A DNA stretch of 64,000 nucleotides from Pyronema omphalodes (lineage: Eukaryota; Ascomycota; Pezizomycetes; Pezizales; Pyronemataceae), in NCBI GenBank assembly GCA_024516155.1, contig JAJJXM010000001.1:1426001-1490000 (forward strand), in the 5' to 3' direction. Below the pieces are notes generated by a model that was not told the origin of the DNA, made no database searches, and saw only the letters and a program-made list of their open reading frames with translations. Made by a program: the position numbers and the translations under genes. How positions within the stretch are numbered: position 1 is the first letter of the stretch; the number at the start of each line of letters is the position of its first letter. This document shows positions 54,206 through 64,000 of this stretch, one piece after another.

Positions 54206-55241
54206 ATCATTTGGAAGTTTCTCTGTCATATTATGGTTGCAGGTTTTTAACGGATTGTACGAGCCATGTTGGTTGCATTTTAACTGAGTCTCTCATTGGC
54301 AAAAAGGGCTACTTAGTTTTGGTTGTTTTTTTTTTATCGGGGTTTATGCATTTTTGCTTCTCATCTCTCTTATTTTAGGAGCTATTGGTTTTTTTTATCA
54401 TCTGCTCAAGATTTGTTTTATATTTGCGTCCTTTATGAGTTCAAGAGACGTAATTTCATGGGGATCTGTTATTTTGTAAGACAAAAGTTAGCACTCGAAT
54501 TGATGGATCGATTGATGGTTAATCAATAGCCTCAAGAGCTGATATATAACCTCTGTATGCACTGTAATGTCCTATCCAAATTCGCATGTACTGTACGTAT
54601 ACATACAAAATGCGAGTGCCGCCACATGCAGCGGCAGCAGCACCCCACGTTTCATGATCACCAACTTAAAAATAAAAAAAATCGGCTTGGCCGACGTCAT
54701 GACATCATAGAGTGCGTATGTATCGTATGTACAGACAAGACAGCACCTTAACCCCACCTCTCCACCGTTCTTGCTCAAAAAATCTCCCATGGAACCCTGT
54801 TCCTGTCGTGCGACCATGCCAACGTCAACTCTTGGAGCGGGCTTGCGAAATACATAGCTAATATCCGAAGTACATGGTATGGGTGTTCCTATCGCGTTGT
54901 AACCCTTGGAAAGATGAAGTCATTCCTGTTTTTTGCCATGGCTTTTTGTTTTCGTTCGATATGATCTCGGCGACGCGCAAACGCCGCAGGGCATAGACAG
55001 ACACAGGTTATATGAAACTTCTACAGTACATACATACATACAACGGTTCAGTTCACTCATCATCATCATCATTCATCATCATCATCATTCATCATCATCG
55101 TCGTCGTCGTCAGTTAATCTCGGGGAAATCTTGGAAAATACTTTGATTTACTAAACAGAAACAAAAATCATTGCACCAACTAGAATAATATCTTACAAGC
55201 GGATCTACGAAACCGAAAAACTGGAAGCGAAAGAAGGAAAG
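54206..55241. other. Intergenic region with CATCAT microsatellite
   Basis: T-rich 3' flank of the ING gene, then mixed sequence, with a CATCATCAT run at about 55055-55112 shortly before the next gene. No gene supported. Confidence 0.6.
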
Positions 55242-58200
55242 ATGGATGATACACGGACTGCAGAATTTACAACCGACGGACGAAACCCACGGTACGAAGA
55301 AACGGGTCTACAAACCGAAAATATGGCAGATTATCGCAATCCACCTCCTCATGAGATATTCCAGAAGACTTCACCCCAGCCCGGCTTTCATGAAGATACT
55401 CCTCAGGATGAAGCTCCCGAAGAATCCCACAGAGCACCGCAAGATGATGAAATCCCGCCAGAATCCGAAGCTGCAAAAAATAACAACCGCCGCGAAGTCA
55501 TTGATCCTGTTACACACCTACCAATTACAACCCATGACATAACCGACAAAGAACTCGAGCGAATTCCTCCGCCGCCGGGTACACCACAGGAACAGCCAAA
55601 GGAGGAGGAATTAAGGAAAGATGACTCCGATAAAAGACATAGGCAGATGAATGATTTGGTGCAGGATGAGACAAAGGGACGTTGGGTGGATTATGTGGAA
55701 AGGGAACGGAAGGGGAGGGTGAAGGCGGCTATGGTGACTGGTACGGCGGTGACGTTTGGTACAGCGGTGGTTTATATATGGGCGATTGCGGCTGCGGGAA
55801 GAGAGGATATTATGTTTACGATTGTGGAAACAGCTATTGGACTGGTAGGGTGTTTGGTGATGGGGCTGGGAACGGCGGTGGGAGCGTGGTGGTTTATGGG
55901 GATGGAGGAAGAGGAGGTTGATACTAGTGGGATCTGTTCTTCCGAGGAAGAGGTATGATCGTTCCAATCTGAAATTGAACTTGTGGATATGGTTATGGAT
56001 ACTGATATTTGAGGTAGAAGCCGCATGATACGAGTCAATATAAACCGACCGAGTCAGCAGCATGGCTAAACTCGCTTCTCTCCTCGTTGTGGCCAATTAT
56101 TAATCCCGCCTTATTCACTACTCTCTCAGATATGCTCGAAGATGTAATGCAGTCCACTTTGCCGAAACTCGTCAAAGGTGTTAGGGTTGCCGATTTTGGC
56201 CAGGGAAATGAATCGGTCCGAATTTTAGGCATCCGGTGGCTCGAAGCCGGTGATGCAGCCAGAACTAAACACGGCATGAGTGGTTCGGAGGGGGATTTCG
56301 CCAACTTTGAAGTTGCCCTAGCTTATCGGAGTCGTCCCGTTACCGCCAAAGGATTAAAGAAACGGAGCCGTAACGCCCATTTGTTGATCGAGTTTCGTAC
56401 CGTGGCTGGAGTCGAGTTCCCCGTCTGGGTAGAAGTAAACGGATTCCTTGCTACTTGCCGAATCCGAGTGCAATTAAGCCCCAATCCGCCATTTTTGCAG
56501 ACGGCAATAATTACACTTCTAGGCCAACCAAAGGTTTCTGTTAGCTGTGTGCCGATTAATAAGAACTTTCTCAATGTAATGGATTTACCGATTATCTCTA
56601 GGTACCTGCAGAGAAGTATTGATGAGGCTGTGGGGATGTATGTTGCGCCACGCTCCCTAACGCTGGATCTTAAGACGCTGTTGACGGGCAGGGAGAATAT
56701 GGATACTACCTCCATGGGAGTAATTGTGGTGAGGGTTATCAAAGCCCGGGGGTTTAAGGATGGAGATGGAGGAAAGACGTGGTTACCCGAAGGAAAAAAG
56801 AGAGGGGATCCGTATGTCGTAGTTGGGTGGGGAAAGTATGGGAAAGGAATGTGGGCTACAAGGTAGGTGGTTCAACGTTTTGTTTACTTTCGTTTATCAT
56901 ATTCCGCAACGGTGATTGGCGTGAGCTTAGCAAGTGAGAGCTTGGGAAGTATCATGTCATCGCCGCGAATACCCATTACCCATCATAGAAAATCACAACT
57001 CCCCAGGGTTTCCCCAGCAAACGAGCAGATAACTGGTTGCTTGGTTGCCTACCGGACGGCGGGCCAATGGCGGGTGGGCTGATCACAGCCTAGTTCGTGC
57101 AGAGTTACAACTCATGACTCGCATGAATGAACGGAATAGCATAATGTCCCCCCAGTCCTCCTCTAATACCCCCCGTCCCCCACACTGTTCCGATTGGAAG
57201 TATTCAAGGAGTACCATAAGAGATGCCACATATCAATAGGCAGCTCACACTATGTATTCCCGGTTTCGGGGGCGGATTGCGCGGCTGTGAGCGGGATCAG
57301 ATTGCCATCTTAGACCAAGCTATGCGATTGACCGATTCTGCTCCAATGGAGTTGGAGACCTGGTACTGGTCATGACAGGGTCGAGATAGTCCTTCAGCTG
57401 GCCAGGCTTTCTTGAGCTTCACCGATTGGCCTCTATCTTGCGAGTTTGTCTGCTGATACTGCTCTTTCAATCTTTTGGATTCCCTGATCTCTCTATTACC
57501 AACCCGGAGCTTTCATGGCCGGGGAATTCCCTGACTTATCTCCCCGGCCCTCCTAAGCTGATACTCCCTTCCCTACATACCTCGTCGAATCATGTGCTTT
57601 ACAGTGAAGGGTCATTTGTGGAACAATTGCTGATCTGAGGGGTGCTGCCTTACAGGGTTATTCCGAATGAAGGCGAGCCGGTGTGGGACGAGATAAACTT
57701 CATGTTGGTTGGCCCGCTTGAATTTAATGCGGAGGAGGATTTGAGGCTTCAGCTCTGGGATTCTGGTAAGTTCTCACTGTTTCTCGTCTACCTGTGTCGG
57801 TCTTGTGAGGCGAGATGCCCAAATTCTTCTGAAACATCTGCGGTGTGATGTTTTCACGATGAATCACACCGGCCTATCATGACCAGTGATTTCCAATGAT
57901 CATCCGAGAAGTTGGTGATACTCACACCAACTTGGGCCTGTTCCTTGCACCTATCATAAAAAGCATCGCATACCGTTATGAAAAGAAGCGTACTAATTGT
58001 GCTCAGATCGAGGCACTGCAGATGATCTCCTGGGAGTCGTCGAAGTCCCGCTCAAGGATATCATGTCACAGGAATCAACTAAAAACCAGATGACCTTCAG
58101 AGAGGACCATCTGTGTGACTACGAAGGAAATCCTGCACCCGGTACTTTGAGTTGGGAAGTTGGATACTTTTCCAAGTGCGATATAGATGATTACTTAGCC

Positions 58201-59717
58201 AAGCGGGGTGACGTCGACATCGAGCAGACTAAGCGGCAGATTGAACATGATGCCGAGAAGAAGCTCCGAGAAGCTAAAGGTCTTGACGAATCGGGGGAGA
58301 TTGATCAACAAAAGCAGGAGGACCTAAAGGAGCGGAGCGATGAAATCATTGCCGGCTCTCCCCCTAATGATGACTGGCCAAGTGGAATTCTCTATATTAA
58401 GATTGAGCAAATCACGGGACTTGAAGTACAGCATATCCGAGAGTCCGGGGTACGAGAAGAGGCCGAGCAAGAGGAGGGCGACGATCTTCCTAGTGCTTAT
58501 TGTACTATTATTCTCAATCACCAGAAAGTCTACAAAACTCGAACAAAGATCAAAGATAACAAGCCATTTGTACGACTCTTTCCCTGTGTATATTGTTGTT
58601 CTCAACGCTAATCATAACAAAGTTTGATGCAGGAACGGAGAAATTCATCCGAGACTTCCGGAATACCTCAATTATCATTTCCGTACGCGATCACCGTTTG
58701 CACGAATCCGACCCAATTCTCGGCATCGTTGTACTCCCTCTACCCAAAATATTCTCAAACCGCTCACAGTTGACCGAGTCCTTCCCTATAACGGGTGGTA
58801 TTGGTTATGGTCGTTTGCGCCTATCTCTTGTGTTTAGAAGCGTCCGCTTGCATCTTCCCCCTCAAATCCAAGGATGGAACGTTGGAACTCTAGAGATTTA
58901 TCCTCAGGCGACAGCATCCAATGATCTCCCCGATGAATTGAAAACAAACAGACTAGTTTTCCGTACCTTGTATGGTAAACGAAAAATGTTCCCAGATTCA
59001 GATTCCCATGGAAGCTGGCACCGAAAGCACAATGATCGACCGTTACGATTGGCGGTTTGTAAACGATTCTCTTCATGCTTGCTTGTTCAATTTCGCAAGT
59101 ATTCCATTGGTCCTGATACTACTACTGCATTCTGTACTCTATGGTTGAAGGATCTTTGTGATGAGCAAGATGTCGACGCCGAACTTGCAGTGTACCGAAA
59201 AGCCGGCGATAACATGACGCGAGCGGTGAGGAATGTGTCAAACGAAGGCGATATAGTGGGGTCTCTAAAGATCAAGGTTCGCTTCTATCCTGGTCTCTCG
59301 GGATATCATCAGTCACTTTCGTCTTCCGATATCGATATGGCAGATGTAATGCAGGTACTGGATGCGGCAGAGGATGCACAGGAAGTTGCGTCAATTGCCG
59401 ATGCAGATACTGATTCCGACTCGTCGTCGTCTTCGTCTTCTGATGATGAGGGATATGATAATATCGGTAGCGACACGCAGCATGACGATGGTAAAAGAGG
59501 ATTCAAGGATGAGCTGAAGGAATACAAACAAAACCGTAAAGACCTTCACCGAAGACACAGGGGACTAATGCAGTGGAGTGCGGCAAGGAAGTTGGCATGG
59601 ATGGGACACGAAATCAAGGGCAAAACGCATAAACTAAGCCATGATGTAAAAGAGAAAGTAACACATAGTCATGGACATGACGCCAGTGGAGGAGAGAAAG
59701 TGGAGTCAGAAGTTTAG
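55242..59717 (+). CDS. Mug190-like SMP/C2-domain membrane-contact protein
   Basis: Exons 55242-55952, 56018-56862, 57656-57765, 58007-58569 and 58623-59717 give 3,324 bases and 1,107 residues; every junction keeps phase. N-terminus: disordered, with DPVTHLPITTHDIT at ~90. Two membrane segments at ~162-182 and ~192-214 form a likely ER hairpin. An SMP lipid-transfer domain follows at ~250-455 (ESAAWLNSLLSSLWPIINP; FPVWVEVNGFLATCRIRVQL). Then two C2 domains: ~470-600 (GVIVVRVIKARGF, KRGDPYVVVGWG, NEGEPVWDEI) and ~680-775 (GILYIKIEQITGLEV, GTEKFIRDFRN, SDPILGIVVLPL). The tail is Ser/Asp-rich, then basic. The layout matches tricalbin/E-Syt-type proteins and the S. pombe Mug190 family. Intron 2 is unusually long (793 nt); intron 4 uses an AAG acceptor. 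Confidence 0.9.
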
Positions 59718-61671
59718 TTTCGGAATAAAGAATTTCGTTTGTTTTAATGCATGGCGGTAAGCGATGGGGTTTGATAGTTTACTATGTATGTAGGGTTTTT
59801 TTTCTTAGTCATCGGAGAATTCTGCAGAAATTGGAAATAATTTTACTTTGAGTAACATGGATCCGAAGAAAAAACTCTTCTGCCTATTCTGCGCGCGTTT
59901 GACTTGTGGGGGATTTACATTTTTCTTTTCTTTTTTCTTGCTGAAAAAGAAGGACATCTTGCATCATGCATTGGTGATGATCATCCTGCATGACGACCGA
60001 CGACCATTCATCCTACATAATTTTGCTCTTCTAGCATATGTTCCAACCCTACGATGCCGGTCTGTATGTACTGTATGGATGGATGGATGTATGTAAAGTA
60101 CAGATATGTACATATAACTAACCAGCAAATACATGCAGAGTAAAAGAAAGAAGTTAGATGCGGTTGAATTTGAAATCTCTTTCAATCTTCCTCTTCTCAT
60201 TGATGAACGAAGTGGATGGCTTGCGCTGAGTCCTCTCCGATAGTCTCGGAGACTATGCTGTTGAGATGCAATTAAGCTGCGTTGCTGCAAACGGTAGGGC
60301 TCTTTGTAGCGCGAAGAGCAAGAGCAAGAAGAGAAAGCAACCTCGCCGCAGGAATGCTGATCACCGTGGCTACGGCTTCTGAAAGTATATGTGGAAGCCT
60401 CATTAGAACTTTTTCGAAGATGCGATAGAATCATGGGATTGGATGTGCATACATACGTACTACATACATGATGATGATGGTTTGATTTCGAAATTGACAG
60501 GTACAGTAGTAGCATGGAGATGAATGGACAGGCAATAGTTTCCAATGAAAAGATAGTCACTAAGGGGTTTCAAAAAATGATTGGATAAAAAGTTAGGAAG
60601 CTAATAACACTGTAACTGTAAAAAAATCAAATCAAATCAAATAACTACAGATGCAAGACAAGATAGATAGAAAGTAAGATCAAAAATGCAATAACAATAA
60701 AAAAAAAGAAATAATAATGAGAAATCCACCCAAATATTCCCAGCCTGTCGGTAAGAGTAAAAAAAAAGTTACTCTTTCCATGAGATGCAAAAAAAAAATA
60801 ACGAACTCCCTCGCCTAAAACTTCTGCCGCTGCCGCCATTTCCCATGGCATCGACCCCACTAATTCGGATCGTCTACTCATCCCGAATCTGCGTCAACTA
60901 ATCTCTAAGTACCCGAGACCGCCGAATGTGATGCGAGATGCAGGAGAAGAAATCCCGAAAGAAAGAGAAAAAAAAGGACCTATTTTAGATAACCACTGCA
61001 CCGAGGTGGCGGGTACGCAGAAGAGATATGGTGCCATAGAGCATTCCAAACACTCTAGCGTCTCTTTTTCTCTCGTAATAGATGTGAAAATTTGCATATG
61101 AAAGAAAAAAGAAAAAAAAAACATGCCAAGCAACAAAAATGTGGTTCAATGCAAACGAAAAAGTAAAAATGAATATGAAGTAAAATCAAGAAATTGTGAG
61201 AAAAAATGACAGAAAGATAAACAGAGAAAAATTAACAGTAACCTCCCAAAATAAAAGACAACGATTTAGATAAATAAATAAAAAAAAAAACTCCACAATT
61301 GCTAATCAAATGCCGCCTGATTGTTTTATATTGGAAGGTGTTGGATGGTTGTTGATGCTGATAATGGAAAAAATAATGATAAAAATGACGATGAAATTGA
61401 TGATGATAGAAATGATGATCAAAGAAATCGATATTTATCTCCGAATCTGAGCTGAAGATACAGCTCATGTGACCCTGAAACACAATACCACATCCCCGGG
61501 TTCTCTTTCCGTGATTTTTTTGTCTTTCTTTTCTTTTCTTTTCCTTCTTTTCTCGTGTTTCACGCGTAGGAGAAATCATTCTGTCGTTCGTTGGTGCCGT
61601 CTTGCTCTCGTCTCACTCTCGTCTCGCTCATCCCGCCACATCCCTCCCCTTGCAGTATGCCAACTGGCAAA
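59718..61671. other. Tail-to-tail spacer between the SMP/C2 gene and the dsRBM-like gene
   Basis: A-rich and T-rich sequence with GGATGGATGG near 60075, AAATCAAATCAAATC near 60625, and GATGATGATA-like repeats near 61375-61415. No gene supported. The last few hundred bases would be the 3' UTR of the minus-strand gene. Confidence 0.6.
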
Positions 61672-63177
61672 CTAGCCACCAAAGCTACTGCTGACGTATG
61701 ACTTCCCCCGAGCAGCAGAAGCATGCGCTTGTGAATGCGAGTGCGTGTTGCGAGATCCGGGACACATTCCAACGCCGGGCATAGCTCCATAACCTCCATG
61801 ACCGCCGCTACCACCTGGGGGCGGAGAAGTGGTGTAGTTGGAGCTGGGATAGTCACCCGGCGAGAAGGTACCCGATCTGTTCAAACCGATTGGATTGATC
61901 GGAGGGCTCGAAACCGGAGATGTCGGGCTTCTGTTTACTCCCCAATGAGCATATGCGTTGTTATCGTCGGAATTGTGGTATGCAGGCGTCGGGCTAAGTG
62001 GTGCATTCTGAGCTTTAATAATGTTGTTAAAGCAAACCTCCGCTGCATCTTCGTAGGCGTTATGGTGTCCGTTATACCAGTATCGAGCCGAAACTTGATA
62101 AGCTCCTTGAACTGGGCTGCCATAGGCTGATGGAACTTGGCTGCCAACATGGACAGTGCATGACCACGCAGTTCTGCCGCCTGCATGGTAGTGACGTTGC
62201 GGTTAGCCTTTATCCGCATAGATCCATGCATAAATTGAAGAACATCAAAACAACATCGAGGATAGATGATGGGAATGAAGATAAAGATAAAACAAAGATA
62301 AAAATTTAGAGGAAAATTATCAACATACCTCGTCTATCGGATACGAGACAGTACTTTGGCTCCGGCCAGCCTCGTGCAATGCATATCTCTGTAGAGAATC
62401 TCGTTAGTGTTGAACCATTATAGCGCCGAATCGGCAAAAAGATGGTTCCCTACGCTTCAACTTCTCCTGGTGAATATCCTTAGTATTTCCATTTTCAGTT
62501 GGTGAACTGGGAATAGTGGACGGGCTCGAAGACATTGCTGGTAGATATTGAGGATACTGAGGATAATATAGGTTGTATGGATACTGAATTGGTGTGAATC
62601 CGGGGAAATATGTTGGAATTGGTGGTGCGAGCTGATAGTAATATGGAGCTGGATAACACTTGTGTAGATCTTGATAGAAGTAAACTTGATTTCTTCTCGG
62701 AATGAACTGTGTGTTGAATTTCTGTTGCGGATGGGCTGGTACAAGTACTGATGGAGTTGATATATATCCAGCAAAGGGCCTGGAAGAATGTGATACCGGA
62801 ACTGGTGTTGTGGCTGTCGAGATGAAAACGGCTGGAGCTTTACATCCTCGACGTGGCTTAAATATATCCTGAGACCCTGAGCGGGCAGGATGAGAATAAG
62901 TTGAAGAGCCTGTCCGAGATGGACCAAGTCCCTTCTCGTTTCGACTTTGACCAGTACGGTCTCCCTTACCTCTTACCGGATTGCTATTCGAACCCGCAAC
63001 AACGCATGTACGATGACCCACGCCAGCGCCCTGGGTGGACCCGCATGGTGCATGGCGCTCAGAAGGATGCTGCCGCTGTCTAGCTGGTGACTCCGGCTTC
63101 AAAACCATGGCGTTCATGAGTTGGCTCGCAGAAGCTCTGCGTTCGCCTGCAGGTAATTGTTCCACGGAAGATTCCAT
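61672..63177 (-). CDS. Fungal dsRBM-like RNA-binding protein
   Basis: Minus-strand exons 62454-63177, 62329-62388 and 61672-62180 give 1,293 bases and 430 residues in phase. Intron 1 (65 nt) has a GTAGGG donor, CACTAAC branch and CTACAG acceptor; intron 2 (148 nt) has GTATGT and ATGCAG. Residues 1-~240 are disordered, then Tyr/Pro-rich. Splicing builds a double-stranded-RNA-binding-like domain at about 238-325: LKQICIARGWPEPKYCL, SDRRGGRTAWSCTV, ARYWYNGHHNAYEDAAEVCF, ending NNIIKAQN. The conserved RGWPEP, RTAW and EDAAE patterns fit a fungal dsRBM family. The C-terminus is Ser/Pro/Gly-rich. The ATG at 63177 is the first true ATG of the frame; upstream codons are open to 63258 but lack an ATG. 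Confidence 0.82.
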
Positions 63178-64000
63178 GATAGACCGGGGAAAGGCTAGTC
63201 TTTCACTTCTGCAGCTTTCTATATGTTGGTAAACAAGAGAACGGCTTTTAGCAAGCAAGGCAGTTGGCCGCTATGGGAACGCTTCGATGACTTCCGAACG
63301 ATGCGATGTACGTGTTCGTTGCTCCCCGGCCCTCGAGCGAACGACGATAATTATTAGATCGATGCCGATGTACGATGGATGAGTTGATGGTGTTCTATTT
63401 CCTGATCGGGCCCCTTGCTTATAAAATTAGAACAAAAAAAATCGATGGTTAAAAGTACAAGCTTCACAGAACAGCGGCGGAAGCTGCACTGAGTTCGATA
63501 TCTTACCTGATAGCTTGCCAGCACATAGCCCGGAATCCCAAGTTTTCGGATGCGTGTAATGCTCCGCAGCTCAGCTATATAGCATTAACCCCAGGCATCG
63601 ACTACCAATGTTGTGCGTCTCAAGTTTAGCGGTAACCAGGGCCTGAACAAGTTTCCCCTGTGATTGAAGCGCACCCATTGACGTTTACGTTGGGCTAGGG
63701 TCGGTGTAACAGTAATGCGGAGGAAGAGAGGGGGTTTTAGAAGAAACGGACGTAAATAGGGTACTCGTAAAGTAGTTGGGCATCGAAACGATATAGTGAT
63801 TTCCATAGTGGATAAGGAACGTGCGTAAGATCTCATGCCCATAAGGTGTTACCATGGACGGTAGAGCAGCCTTGGCAGTTGTTCTTCAACTCATTGGATG
63901 TATTTCATTTGTTTGGCGAGAAGTTCAGAATTTGAACGCAGCTAACTGATGGTTTTTATTCGTCAGACTAAGGCCTGTCCCTCCTAACAAAGTCCATCAA
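63178..64000. other. Upstream region of the dsRBM-like gene, right edge
   Basis: Presumed promoter and leader of the minus-strand gene. One weak frame on the minus strand (63585-63842) has no domain character. I see nothing else. Confidence 0.5.

Overview
The window looks like nuclear DNA of a filamentous ascomycete (Pezizomycotina). Introns are short (about 50-100 nt) with GTATGT/GTAAGT-type donors, CTAAC/CTGAC branch sites and YAG acceptors. Recognisable genes are fungal orthologues: geranylgeranyl diphosphate synthase, the GPI3/PIG-A glycosyltransferase, TFIIB, a universal-stress domain protein, an ING-type PHD protein, a Mug190-like SMP/C2 protein and a fungal dsRBM-like protein. There is also a chromodomain Ty3/gypsy retrotransposon. 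Intergenic DNA is rich in minisatellites and long homopolymers. I cannot place it to genus.

Layout. 1-764: 3' end of a gene with a UBA/CUE-like C-terminus. 765-3376: low-complexity and tandem-repeat DNA. 3377-12264: a complete 8.9 kb Ty3/gypsy element with apparently identical 1,357-bp LTRs, a 5-bp target duplication, gag and pol in -1 phase, and a likely self-priming binding site. 14487-17390: one large single-exon gene for a disordered protein.

17.8-35.3 kb is an accessory, repeat-built region. A 5.8-kb segment (copy A, 18902-24676) is a partial direct duplicate of a 7.1-kb segment (copy B, 28174-35290). Copy A is itself bracketed by roughly 1-1.4-kb direct repeats (C1, C2). Each large copy carries an intact spliced coiled-coil gene on the minus strand whose coding ends have diverged far more than the surrounding DNA, and an upstream array of degenerate ~380-bp units. 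The same upstream module also precedes a second, unrelated minus-strand gene in copy B. Between A and B lie a 605-bp TIR element flanked by TA and three minisatellite blocks.

37-64 kb is ordinary housekeeping DNA. A GGPP synthase (+) is tail-to-tail with GPI3 (-), and GPI3 is head-to-head with TFIIB (+). A split tRNA-Leu(AAG) follows (-), then a USP-domain gene (+), an ING/PHD gene with a 639-nt intron (+), the Mug190-like SMP/C2 gene with five exons (+), and the dsRBM-like gene with three exons (-). These genes do unrelated core jobs and are not a cluster. The most unusual biology is in the duplicated accessory region and in the replication features of the retroelement.
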